A DNA stretch of 63,870 nt, from the NCBI GenBank assembly GCA_002350765.1, contig DEFK01000020.1, positions 1 to 63,870 of the forward strand, given 5' to 3'. Below the pieces are notes generated by a model, which had not been told where the DNA came from, ran no database searches, and saw nothing but the letters and a program-made list of their open reading frames with translations. A program made the position numbers and the translations under genes. Source of the stretch: Ruminococcaceae bacterium UBA2854 (GTDB lineage Bacteria > Bacillota > Clostridia > Oscillospirales > Acutalibacteraceae). Positions 34,511-43,300 of the stretch are shown here, one piece after another (position 1 is the first letter of the stretch; each line of letters starts with the position of its first letter).

Positions 34511-35553
34511 TAATTACGATAGGCGTAATAGCGTATAATGAAAAATGCTCAATCGGCTCGCTTTTAAAAGACATATGCGCTCAATCTTACGACCATAAAA
34601 AAATAGAGGTTATCCTTGTAGACAGTATGTCCACCGATAACACTTTAAAAATTATGGAAACCTTTAAGAAGAATAATATAAAGGATTTCTATGACGTACA
34701 GGTTCTCTCTAACCCGAAGAAAACCCAGCCCTGCGGCTGGAACGTGGTGCTGAAGAACTATAAGGGCGACGCCGTAGTGCGAATTGACGCCCACGCTTCT
34801 ATCCCCAGCGACTTTATAGAGAAGAATATCGAAACTCTTAACAGCGGAGAATATATCTGCGGAGGATTCAGACCGAATATAATTGACGAGCCTACCCCAT
34901 GGAAAGAAACTCTGCTTCTTGTTGAAACCTCGATGTTCGGAAGCTCTATCGCTCCCTACCGCCGTCAGCAGGGAAAGACCTACGTTAACTCGCTTTTCCA
35001 CGGCGCGTATAAACGCGACGTTTTCGATAAAATTGGATTTTTCAACGAAAGACTCGCGAGAACCGAGGATAACGAAATCCACTACAGAATGCAGAAAGCG
35101 GGCTTTAAGATTTGCTTTAACCCCGAAATCATCTCGTACCAGCATACAAGAAACAATTTAAAGGGTATGATTAAACAGAAGTACGGTAACGGAAAATGGA
35201 TAGGACTTACTCTTTCGGAGTCGCCAAAATGCCTTTCGTACTACCACTTCGTACCTTTTCTGTTCGTAGGAGCGCTTATAGTATGCTCCGCGATAGCGTG
35301 CTTAGGATATCCTCTTTTACTCGAGATTTTACTCCTTCTATACTCGATGTTCGACTTCGTAAACACAGTAAGCTGTTTTACAATGAGAGATATACACATT
35401 CATTATTTCCTGCTTCCGATGCTTTTCCCGCTTATGCACTTAGCGTACGGATTCGGAACAATTGTAGGAATATTGAGCATACCTTTCTGGAAAAGGAAAG
35501 TTAAGAAAGATGAACAAGAAGAAAATAATCAATCTGAGCGAAACTCAGCTTAG
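34507..35553 (+). CDS. Glycosyltransferase family 2, ExoA-like
   Basis: A 348-residue membrane-attached GT2 enzyme that should add sugars to a lipid-linked or growing surface glycan. The GT-A fold begins ITIGVIAYNEKCSIGSLLKD, the nucleotide-sugar Asp site is VDSMSTDNT, the DxD-like motif is RIDAHASIP (about 94-102) and the base region is ARTEDNEIHYRM (ExD-type). Two to three C-terminal membrane helices follow (about 250-330). The layout is like succinoglycan ExoA. It overlaps the upstream gene by 4 nt and the licD gene by 44 nt. Substrate unknown. Confidence 0.88.
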   Translation: MIITIGVIAYNEKCSIGSLLKDICAQSYDHKKIEVILVDSMSTDNTLKIMETFKKNNIKDFYDVQVLSNPKKTQPCGWNVVLKNYKGDAVVRIDAHASIPSDFIEKNIETLNSGEYICGGFRPNIIDEPTPWKETLLLVETSMFGSSIAPYRRQQGKTYVNSLFHGAYKRDVFDKIGFFNERLARTEDNEIHYRMQKAGFKICFNPEIISYQHTRNNLKGMIKQKYGNGKWIGLTLSESPKCLSYYHFVPFLFVGALIVCSAIACLGYPLLLEILLLLYSMFDFVNTVSCFTMRDIHIHYFLLPMLFPLMHLAYGFGTIVGILSIPFWKRKVKKDEQEENNQSERNSA

Positions 35554-36364
35554 AGCGCTCCAGCTTAAAGAGCTTGACATTTTAAAACATTTCCGTGATT
35601 TTTGCGACAGCCGTGATATAACCTACTATGTATGCGGCGGCTGCCTGATAGGCTCGCTTCGATACGGGAAATTTATTCCGTGGGACGACGACGCGGATGT
35701 GTTTATGCCGAGAGAGGACTACGAGCGTTTTATAAAGGAATACCTAAACAGCGAAGACAATAAAGGCAGGTTCGTTCTGTTGAACGAAACGGACGATACC
35801 TTTACCCGCAACAGCTTCGCCACCCTTGTGGACACGAGCGCTACGCTTATCAAAAACTACCAGAAGGACTTGGATATCCCCCACGGCGTCGCTTTCGACA
35901 TCTTCCCTGTTGACCCGAGACCGTCGGGTAAGCTTAAAAAGTATTTTCAATTTTTCTGGTGCATAATCTACTCGCTTTTCAGGGCGCAGACTATCCCCGA
36001 AAAACACGGCGGATTAATGACGCTCGGAAGTAAGGCTTTGCTCGGAATTTTCCGAGGCTTTAAGACACGTAAAAAAATATGGAAATTCGCCGAGCGGAAA
36101 ATGACCAAGTACAAGCTCGAGGATTGCGACTACATATGCGAGCTCTGCGCGGGCCCGAGAATTATGAAAAACGAGTATCCGAAGGAGGTGTTTAAAGACA
36201 CCGTTGAAATTGAGTTCGAGGGTGAAAAGTTCAAGGCAATGTCGGGCTATAAGGAATATCTCGCGCTGGCGTTCGGCGAGGACTATATGACTCCCCCGCC
36301 AAAGGAAGAACAGGTTATTTCCCACGATCTCGCTTTCCTCGATTTAGACACACCGTGTAAATAA
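35510..36364 (+). CDS. LicD family phosphotransferase
   Basis: A 284-residue LicD-type enzyme. The nucleotidyltransferase-like signature is clear: YYVCGGCLIGSLRYGKFIPWDDDADVFM (about 41-68) with the DDD metal triad, followed by REDYERF. In pneumococcus LicD proteins place phosphocholine on teichoic acid; the family also transfers other phospho-groups. Lack of licA-C genes here means the cargo is open. The start at 35510 overlaps the GT2 gene by 44 nt in another frame, an unusually long overlap, but the LicD N-terminus NLSETQLRALQLKELDIL fits the family. It ends the run and is closed by the terminator at 36407. Confidence 0.88.
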   Translation: MNKKKIINLSETQLRALQLKELDILKHFRDFCDSRDITYYVCGGCLIGSLRYGKFIPWDDDADVFMPREDYERFIKEYLNSEDNKGRFVLLNETDDTFTRNSFATLVDTSATLIKNYQKDLDIPHGVAFDIFPVDPRPSGKLKKYFQFFWCIIYSLFRAQTIPEKHGGLMTLGSKALLGIFRGFKTRKKIWKFAERKMTKYKLEDCDYICELCAGPRIMKNEYPKEVFKDTVEIEFEGEKFKAMSGYKEYLALAFGEDYMTPPPKEEQVISHDLAFLDLDTPCK

Positions 36365-36406
36365 TAAATATCTTCCCGCTTACCACTGAAATCACAGCAA
36401 TAGACA

Positions 36407-36443
36407 GAGGGCGGCTCATTTAGTTTTGAGCCACCCTCTTTTA
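36407..36443. terminator. Bidirectional terminator
   Basis: GAGGGCGGCTCA (36407-36418), 8-nt loop, TGAGCCACCCTC (36427-36438), then TTTTATTTTTG. One mismatch in 12 pairs. It separates the convergent licD and metY genes. Confidence 0.88.
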
Positions 36444-36461
36444 TTTTTGTATTTTAAACTG

Positions 36462-37745
36462 TTAAATAGCGTTAAGCGCGTTTTCGATATCAGCGATAAT
36501 ATCCTCTACATCCTCGATACCTACGCTTAAACGCATCATATCGGGAGCAACTCCGCCCGCTCTTAACTCCTCGTCAGTCATCTGGCGGTGAGTTGAGCTC
36601 GCGGGATGTAAGATAGACGTTCTCGCGTCGGCAACGTGTGTAACAATAGCGCAGAGCTTTAAGTTCTTCATAAACTCCTCGGCGCCCTTACGTCCGCCCT
36701 TAACTCCGAATGAAAGAACTCCGCATGAGCCGTTCGGGAGGTATTTCTGACCGAGCTCGTAATACTTATCGCCCTTTAACCCGCAGTACTGAACCCACTC
36801 TACCTTATCGTGAGCTTGTAAGAACTCCGCGACCTTCTGAGCGTTAGCGCAATGCTTAGGCATACGAACGTGGAGAGTTTCTATACCGACATTAAGCAGG
36901 AACGCGTTAAACGCTGAGGGCGAGCTTCCGAAATCTCTCATAAGCTGGGCTACGCATTTTGTGATATACGCGCCGCCGAGTCCGAACTGCTCGCAGTAAA
37001 CAATACCGTGGTAGCTTTCGTCGGGAGTAGTAAGACCGGGGAATTTGTCCGCGTAATCCATCCAGTTAAAATTACCGCTGTCAACAATCGCGCCGCCTAC
37101 GGAAGTAGCGTGACCGTCGAGATATTTAGTCGTGGAATGAGTTACGATATCAGCTCCCCATTCTATCGGACGACAGTTTACGGGAGTAGCGAATGTATTA
37201 TCTATAATAAGCGGAACGCCGTTATCGTGCGCGACTTTAGCGTACATTTCGATATCGAGTACAGCGAGCGCGGGGTTAGCGATTGTCTCGCCAAATAAAG
37301 CCTTTGTATTAGGCTTAAACGCCGCTCTTAACTCCTCCTCGGTGCAATCGGGTTCAACAAATGTAAACTCAATTCCCATTCTTCTCATAGTAACGGAGAA
37401 AAGGTTAAATGTTCCGCCGTAAATCGCCGCGCTGGAAACAATATGGTCGCCCGCTGACGCGATATTGAATACGGAGAAGAAATTAGCCGCCTGACCTGAT
37501 GAAAGGAGCATTCCCGCTGAACCACCCTCGAGGTCGCAAAGCTTTTTGGCTACGCAATCGCAGGTAGGATTAGCGAGACGGGTATAGAAATATCCGCTTG
37601 CCTGTAAGTCGAAAAGCTCTCCCATAGCCTCGCTTGTATCATATTTAAAGGTTGTGCTCTGGATAATAGGGAGAACTCTCGGCTCGCCAGTTTTGGGAGT
37701 ATAGCCTCCCTGTACGCACTTTGTGCCTTCCTTAAAATTACTCAT
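36462..37745 (-). CDS. metY: O-acetylhomoserine sulfhydrylase/cysteine-lyase-type PLP enzyme
   Basis: A 427-residue PLP enzyme of the Cys/Met metabolism family. The PLP lysine is in THSTTKYLDGHATSVGG (about 205-221), the phosphate-binding loop is SSGQAANFF, and the active-site tyrosine region is GYFYTRLANPT. Length and the C-terminal ADARTSILHPASSTHRQM segment fit MetY (O-acetyl-L-homoserine plus sulfide to homocysteine) better than shorter gamma-synthases. It is a single gene with its own promoter (37775-37803). No SAM riboswitch or T-box is visible in the short leader. Confidence 0.92.
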   Translation of the reverse strand: MSNFKEGTKCVQGGYTPKTGEPRVLPIIQSTTFKYDTSEAMGELFDLQASGYFYTRLANPTCDCVAKKLCDLEGGSAGMLLSSGQAANFFSVFNIASAGDHIVSSAAIYGGTFNLFSVTMRRMGIEFTFVEPDCTEEELRAAFKPNTKALFGETIANPALAVLDIEMYAKVAHDNGVPLIIDNTFATPVNCRPIEWGADIVTHSTTKYLDGHATSVGGAIVDSGNFNWMDYADKFPGLTTPDESYHGIVYCEQFGLGGAYITKCVAQLMRDFGSSPSAFNAFLLNVGIETLHVRMPKHCANAQKVAEFLQAHDKVEWVQYCGLKGDKYYELGQKYLPNGSCGVLSFGVKGGRKGAEEFMKNLKLCAIVTHVADARTSILHPASSTHRQMTDEELRAGGVAPDMMRLSVGIEDVEDIIADIENALNAI

Positions 37746-37774
37746 ATTAATTACCTCCTTGAAAATACTTTTAC

Positions 37775-37803
37775 ATTATAACACAAAATTTATTAAGGTA
37801 CAA
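37775..37803 (-). promoter_or_regulatory. Sigma-A promoter of metY
   Basis: Minus strand: TTGTAC (37803-37798), 17-nt spacer, perfect TATAAT (37780-37775), about 30 nt from the start codon, with AGGAGGT as ribosome site. Confidence 0.75.
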
Positions 37804-37825
37804 TTATTTTTTTTAAAAGATAAAA

Positions 37826-37852
37826 ACAAAAACGGAGGCGTTAAGCCTCCGT
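37826..37852 (-). terminator. Terminator of small MKEKY-type gene
   Basis: Minus strand: ACGGAGGC, loop TTAAC, GCCTCCGT, then TTTTTGTTTTT. It directly follows the stop at 37865. Confidence 0.9.
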
Positions 37853-37864
37853 AAAACAAACTTA

Positions 37865-38059
37865 TTAATCAAACCATGAACCAAGTTCATTCAGCGCAAA
37901 ACTCATGAAATCACCGTAAGCGTTTTCTTTCTCTTTTAAAGCGGGAGCACCCTGACTGCTTTCTGATGATAATGATAACAAAATATCTGTGCGCTCAAGG
38001 ACTTCGACAGAAATCGTCGGTGATAAATACTTTTCTTTCAGAATCAAAGCCCCTTTCAA
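37865..38059 (-). CDS. Small MKxKY-SP family protein (orphan member)
   Basis: A small protein of 58-64 residues with a terminator right behind it, so it is a real transcript. The N-terminus resembles the two small proteins beside the giant genes: KEKYLSPTISVEVLERTDILL compared with MKKEYxxPEFE. The C-terminus ends with LGSWFD, again short, acidic and aromatic. TTG at 38059 gives 64 residues but has no ribosome site; CTG at 38041 has AAAGGGG 8 nt upstream and would give the family-like start KEKY. No giant gene is adjacent. Function unknown. Confidence 0.55.
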   Translation of the reverse strand: MKGALILKEKYLSPTISVEVLERTDILLSLSSESSQGAPALKEKENAYGDFMSFALNELGSWFD

Positions 38060-38167
38060 TAGAATTACAGATATAAATATTATAACATTTCCACAGAATT
38101 TGTCAATATAAATTTATTTAAGCATTTTGCGGGTATATGCCTCATACCTTATATACAGGCGTATTTA

Positions 38168-38196
38168 TAGACAATTAACATAGAATGTGATATAAT
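38168..38196 (+). promoter_or_regulatory. Promoter of DUF5677-type gene
   Basis: TAGACA (38168-38173), 17-nt spacer, perfect TATAAT (38191-38196), 30 nt from the ATG, with AAGGAG at about 38215. Confidence 0.7.
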
Positions 38197-38225
38197 ATCT
38201 TAAACATAAAAACCAAGGAGATAAT

Positions 38226-39077
38226 ATGGATTTAAAAGAACACGAAAGCATTTCCGACAGCTTTAAAGAAGCGGGATTTACCGACGCCGAAGCATCTTCC
38301 CTGCTTGCTCAAATCGCGAAAATCCGAGCCGATGAACAAAGCTTTAAAACGTATTTCGACAAAAACTGGAGCTCGGCTTTTATGATGTCGGAAAGCTTCT
38401 ACATAGCTATTCAACAGACAATTTCACAATATAGAAAGCATAGAGAAACTCTATCCGAAGAAAACGCGCTCGAAAAGCAAAACACATACACAGCGTTATA
38501 CCAAATACACACGCGCGCTTCACAGCAATACCTCGAGATAATAACGCTGATAAAAAACGGCTTTCCCGACGGAGCGTTCGCGCGATGGCGTTCAATGTAC
38601 GAGCTTTCCGTAATAGGCGCGTTCATACTTAAATACGGCGAAGCTGTCGCGGAGAAATTCATAGAAGCGACTGACACTCAGGACAGATATGACTGGGCTA
38701 TGGCGAGCGAAGTTTTCCCCGAAACAAAAAGGCACGTTACATTCGGCGATATTCTTAAATTATGCGATATGGATTTCGATGTATGGAAAGACAACTACAC
38801 CGCCGCCAACCAGACTGTGCACGCCTCCGCGCAAGGCACATTCGGCAGGCTTGGAGTTCCCGACGGCGAAAAATCTACCACAAAGCGAAGCGCTTACGGC
38901 ACAGCTGCTCCCGCTATCCAGAGCGCGAGCACATTAGCGCTGACAGCCTCGACGTTCATTTCACTGTATCCCGACGAAAAAACGAATCAAAAAATGGATT
39001 TAGCCTTAAACCTATTTAATCAGCTGACTGAAAAATACTGCCAGATCCACGACTCCCTCTTCCCCGACGATGAATAA
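38226..39077 (+). CDS. DUF5677-type protein
   Basis: A 283-residue soluble helical protein. The middle segment KNGFPDGAFARWRSMYELSVIGAFILKYGEAVAEKFIEA (about 112-150) carries the R-x-x-Y/F-E pattern of the DUF5677 family, whose members are common in defence and accessory loci but have no proven activity. No signal or membrane segment is seen. It is monocistronic with its own promoter and terminator (39105-39143), and it lies at the border of the left giant cassette. Confidence 0.7.
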   Translation: MDLKEHESISDSFKEAGFTDAEASSLLAQIAKIRADEQSFKTYFDKNWSSAFMMSESFYIAIQQTISQYRKHRETLSEENALEKQNTYTALYQIHTRASQQYLEIITLIKNGFPDGAFARWRSMYELSVIGAFILKYGEAVAEKFIEATDTQDRYDWAMASEVFPETKRHVTFGDILKLCDMDFDVWKDNYTAANQTVHASAQGTFGRLGVPDGEKSTTKRSAYGTAAPAIQSASTLALTASTFISLYPDEKTNQKMDLALNLFNQLTEKYCQIHDSLFPDDE

Positions 39078-39104
39078 AAACTGAATATAAGATGTATAAA
39101 TCGA

Positions 39105-39143
39105 AAATCTCTTACAGCGATTTGCTGTGGGAGATTTTTTTAT
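39105..39143 (+). terminator. Terminator of DUF5677-type gene
   Basis: AAATCTCTTACAGC (39105-39118), loop GATTT, GCTGTGGGAGATTT (39124-39137), then TTTTTA. Near-perfect 14-bp stem. Confidence 0.88.
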
Positions 39144-39263
39144 TTTCCCTCCATTTTATCCTCCTTAAAATAGTGTCATTTTTGTCATAAATCACGAACA
39201 AATGTTACGATTTTGTAATACTTAATGCTTATTAAGTATAGCTCAAGCCACTGTTTATGCGGG

Positions 39264-39320
39264 TTTCGGGGTTTTTGGGAATCGTAAAAAATGCGATTTT
39301 CGACCAAAATTTACCCGAAA
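39264..39320 (+). promoter_or_regulatory. Nested dyad in conserved upstream element
   Basis: Three helices nest inside each other: TTTCGGG with CCCGAAA, TTTTTGG with CCAAAA, and AATCG with CGATT, around the loop TAAAAAATG. The same structure is kept at 58726-58782. It could be a regulator-binding dyad or an RNA leader. Confidence 0.7.
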
Positions 39321-39321
39321 A

Positions 39322-39349
39322 TTGAGAGTTGAAACTGAATAATTATACA
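39322..39349 (+). promoter_or_regulatory. Candidate promoter of left cassette
   Basis: TTGAGA (39322-39327), 16-nt spacer, TATACA (39344-39349). The same boxes and spacing are kept in the right copy. Weak match to consensus, so it may need activation at the adjacent dyad. Confidence 0.5.
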
Positions 39350-39393
39350 GTCTTTATACATTTTTTGATTTTTGTAAAAAAGGATTTAAATAT

Positions 39394-39930
39394 ATGAAAA
39401 AAATAATTGCAATTGTGGTTTCTGTTTTTTTGGCAGTAGCTGTTTTTACCGCTTGCGGAAATAATAATTCTAATAAAAAAAAATCCAACACGAGCGAGAC
39501 GTTAAAGCTCGTAGAAACCACCCCCGACGGCGGTACGGTTGAAAAGGATTCCGAAAGCAATATCGTTACCAAGGACAAAAACGGCAAAATAACTTCGGTC
39601 AAAGATAAAAACGGTAAAAAAGTAGATGTTGACGAGTATATAAAAACCCACGGCTCGTCTGTCAATAAATCTTCCGCAAAAACTTCGTCCGATAATTCGA
39701 GCGTTTCTAAGGACACTAAGTCCAAGAACAGCTCGAAATCCGCTAAATCTAAGAGCACCTCTAAAAGCTCAAAGAAATCGAGCGAAAACAGCTCGAAGAA
39801 ATCGGATACTAAAAGCTCGAAATCTTCAAATTCAGGTAAAAAGTCGAGCGAAGTTGCTGAGGAAAAAATACCCGAGGTTGTTGTAACTGTTCCCGATGTT
39901 GACGAACAGGAAACAATAGACGGGTTTTAA
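39394..39930 (+). CDS. Ser/Lys-rich lipoprotein
   Basis: A 178-residue exported lipoprotein, first gene of the left giant cassette. The signal peptide ends at the lipobox FTAC (Cys21). The mature part opens with a small domain that has a repeated KDKNGK motif (TKDKNGKITSVKDKNGKKVDVDEY, about 59-82); then a ~75-residue region of Ser/Lys repeats (KSSKKSSENSSKKS and alike), probably an extended spacer through the wall; and a short acidic tail with VVVTVPDVDEQ. Ribosome site AAAGGA. Its stop codon TAA is part of the TTAA that flanks the insertion element at 39931. Role inferred only from the layout: a tethered surface spacer or partner of the giant protein. Confidence 0.75.
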   Translation: MKKIIAIVVSVFLAVAVFTACGNNNSNKKKSNTSETLKLVETTPDGGTVEKDSESNIVTKDKNGKITSVKDKNGKKVDVDEYIKTHGSSVNKSSAKTSSDNSSVSKDTKSKNSSKSAKSKSTSKSSKKSSENSSKKSDTKSSKSSNSGKKSSEVAEEKIPEVVVTVPDVDEQETIDGF

Positions 39931-40091
39931 GGCAATACCGCATAATTTATGTGTGTGGATTGCGCTGATACATTTTTCGTCAGATTGGGCAAATAATCAG
40001 TTCGCATACTGACGTATGGGTGCTGATTTTTGGACAATATTACGGAATAATTAGCAAGCAAGGCGTACGCCATAAATTGTGTGGTGTTGCC
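39931..40091. mobile_element. MITE-like element flanked by TTAA
   Basis: Ends 39931-39951 and 40071-40091 are inverted copies at 17 of 21 positions (GGCAATACCG at the left and GGTGTTGCC at the right). The direct repeat TTAA flanks both sides (39927-39930 and 40092-40095). The 161-bp interior codes for nothing. The insertion lies exactly at the stop codon of the lipoprotein gene. Confidence 0.75.
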
Positions 40092-40133
40092 TTAAGGGAA
40101 ATTATTGTGTATGAGTATTTTACGCGGCGGCAT

Positions 40134-40219
40134 AACCAAAGCGCGTCAGGCGAGGCGGATTAACTGCTTCGCTCGGAAATGACGCGTTTTCGGTTGCTCC
40201 CGAGGTCAGGCGGGAGAGC
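40134..40219. repeat. Pair of hairpins in giant-gene leader
   Basis: AACCAAAGCGCGTCA (40134-40148) pairs with 40180-40195 (TGACGCGTTTTCGGTT), and GCTCCCG (40196-40202) pairs with CGGGAG about 8 nt on. A further inverted pair GGAAATTGAAA/TTTCAATTCC is at 40258-40289. No gene is seen in 39931-40327; these look like dispersed repeats or leader structures. Confidence 0.6.
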
Positions 40220-40294
40220 TGAAGCCTAATCTATATCATCCGCAACTTCGATATAAGGAAATTGAAAAATAAAATCTGTTTCAATTCCTGATCG

Positions 40295-40318
40295 CGGGCA
40301 ACGCCCGTAGAATGGAGG
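40295..40318 (+). promoter_or_regulatory. Hairpin next to Shine-Dalgarno of giant A
   Basis: CGGGC-AAC-GCCCG (40295-40307) is followed after 6 nt by GGAGG (40314-40318) and 9 nt later by the ATG. The right-hand giant gene has the same plan at 58357-58381 with another stem sequence, so the structure and not its sequence seems kept. Confidence 0.7.
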
Positions 40319-40327
40319 TTATAATTT

Positions 40328-43300
40328 ATGAAAACGAAATTTAAACGAATTTCTAAGCGATCATTAGCTACAGTTTTGGTGTTCCTAATGATTTTCTCAA
40401 CATTAATGGTTGGGACTATTTCGACTTCTAATGCTGCTACAGTAACGAATTTAAATCGTGTAAAATTTCATGCGAACCTTACTGGCTATACCGGTTCTGG
40501 TGCATCAATGTCAGCATGGTCAAACCAAAGCCTAACAAATGCTGACAATAACCATTATTATGGTACTTTCTATACTGCTGCCAACCAATATCAAAAACAG
40601 TTTGGCTGGAACGTTGGGGGAAGCAACTGGGGCGATTCATGGTGTACTATGAATGGCGAGCATTTCACTGCGACCCAGACTTATGAAAAAACGAAAGACA
40701 TGACTTTTAACGGTAGCAATGATAAGGTTTCTACAATAACAGCAACTTCAGGTTGGGTAAAACTACAAATAGATTGGTACGGAAACTATTCTAATTCTTC
40801 TTATGTTAAGTTTTATCAAACTGCAGTTTCAGCTTTGTCTTCTAGTGTTACTGTTGGTAGCTCCACTTTAACTATGGGAGGCACTACAACCGTTACTCCC
40901 AGTAGTAGCGGTGGAACAGGTACACCTACTAATTCTGTTAAAGTATATCAGGGTTCTGCAAGCGGTACAGATGTTACTTCAAGTGTATTGTCTGGAACAA
41001 CATTTACTGCTCCAACTGTAACATCTGCAACTACATATTATATAGTTAATACTGCTACAGATCCCACGATTAAATCTTATACCAAAGCATCTTCTGCTAA
41101 AACTATAACGGTTAACCCTGCATCCTATACCATAACTTATAAAGATAAAGGAAATGTTGCTTTCTCAGGAACACATGCAAGCGGATATCCTACTACATAT
41201 ACATATGGAACAGGCGCAACATTAAAATCCGCGACCAAAGATGGCTATACCTTTGGCGGTTGGTTTGACAATTCCTCTTGTACTGGTACAGCTGTTACAT
41301 CTATAGGTACATCAGCTACAGGGAATAAAACATATTACGCTAAGTGGACACAAAATACTTACGCTATTACATTATCCGAGACCGGCGGTTCCGGTACTAT
41401 GAAGATTGACGGTACTACACGCTCGAGCGGATATGCTGTTACTCATGGCTCGCATACCTTCCGCGTAGACGCTCCCTCGGGATATGTTATTGATTCTATC
41501 TCAGGTATCGGAACATGGACGAATAACGGCTCCTATGCAACTTTGGGAAGCACATCTATTACCGCTGCAAAAACTATCTCGGTAACATATGTTGCGGACG
41601 GTAGACCGAGCCTTGATGCAATCGCTGACGTTTCCAAGGATGCTAATACAACAACATTTAACGTAACGGCTAATATCAGCGATGAAGATAAAAAGACAGG
41701 TACTCTTTCAGCTACCGCTTCTTCTGGTACAACCTCAGTTGCTACCGTAGGCACACCGACAGTAAGCGGCTCAACAGTAACTATCCCTGTAACAATTAAG
41801 GGCGTAGTCGGCAGCTCTACAATCAGCGTTACTCTGAAAGACGGCAGTACAACACTTAACACCCAGACTTTCAGCGTTTCGATGGCTGAGCCGACGTTTA
41901 CGATTGAGGATAAAGATGTCTATGTATCCAGTAGTGGAGTTGACGGCGGTTCAATTACTAACGGCGGTGTTGCACCAACCTCTATCGCTTATACTTCGAG
42001 TAATACGACATATATTACTGTTGGCGATTCAGACGGTAAACTGACTGTTGTTAAGGTTCCATCTGCAAAGCAGACCTCAACTATTACAGCTACCGCTACT
42101 TATGCCAGCGGATATACAAAGACTACTACTTATACCGCGACGTTGAAGAAGCCTACGTTGACTGCTTCATCTTCTGCTACGAGCGGTAACATCGGCGATA
42201 CTGCCACAGGTAGTTGCAGCGGAGGTTATCCTTCTCTAGCAACAAATACAGTTAAGAGCTATAAGTGGACAAGTAACGCCAGTACTGTTGTTTCTATAAC
42301 TAATGATACAACGGCTACTCCGACCTTTAATTTTCTTAAGAATGGTTCTGCAACAATCACACTCACAGTTACTTATAAAAACACAAATCTTACAAAAACA
42401 GCAACCACATCAATCACTGTCAACGCTCCGACAATTACTGTTGATAATAAGACAGGATTAAAGATTGGTGAATCCTATACTCCTTCGCCGACATTAACTA
42501 ACCCGAGCTCAATAGGTTCAGGTTGGACGGTTGTTTATACCAAAACCTCGGGTACTGCGACTACACTAAGCGGCTCTTCTATAACCGGTGATACTTATAA
42601 CACGACAGGCGACATATACAAGGCGAGCTATCAGTATAATGGTTCGGAAAAGGCTTCAACAACCTTTACAGTAAAGACAGCTGAGCCTACAGTTTCAATG
42701 TCAGGAAAAACCGTAGCAAAGGGTGATTCTGTAACATTCTCTGCTACAACATCTAATCCCTCAGGATTAACAATAGAGTATGCAGTTAATCCTGCTGTTG
42801 CGAATGTTTCAATTGATTCATCAACAGGTGTTGTTACTGTTGAAAAAGCTTGTACTGCTTCTTCAGCTACTATCACAGCAAGCGCTAAAAACAGCTCGGG
42901 TACAGTAGTAGCTACTAAAAATGCTACACTTACCATTGTTGACCCGCAGCTCGTAGTTAAAAACGGCTCAACTACTTTAAACAGTACCAGCACAGTATAT
43001 ATGACTAAAGGCGGCAGTGATATAACCTTAGACACATCAGCTACCAACTTTAGCGATCAACTCTATTTTAAATCAAATAATACAGCTATTGCTACTGTAG
43101 GAAAAACTACAGGAGTAATCCACGCAGAAGCAAAGGGCACAACAACTATTACTGTTGCTAACTGGGATTTAGATACACGTGCAGTTGGCGATCAATCCCT
43201 TACCTTTACAGTTAACGTATCCGAGGCGGATACTAACCATTATGTATATTTCTCTAATGGTGGAAACTGGTCAAGTCCGACAATCCATGCGTGGGGTAAT

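Larger units (their letters stand above)
39224..39365 (+). repeat. Left arm of 142-bp inverted promoter element
   Basis: This segment recurs inverted at 58681-58822 with about seven mismatches, roughly 95% identity. It contains a nested dyad (39264-39320) followed by a candidate promoter. Each arm points inward, toward its own giant-gene cassette. In the left copy it is followed at once by the lipoprotein gene at 39394. Confidence 0.92.

Noticed and set aside
37746..37864. SAM or T-box riboswitch before metY
   Set aside because: The leader between promoter and start codon is only about 30 nt, too short for either.
39720..39850. Tandem repeat array in the lipoprotein gene
   Set aside because: The Ser/Lys codon runs are irregular low-complexity coding sequence, not a true DNA tandem repeat.
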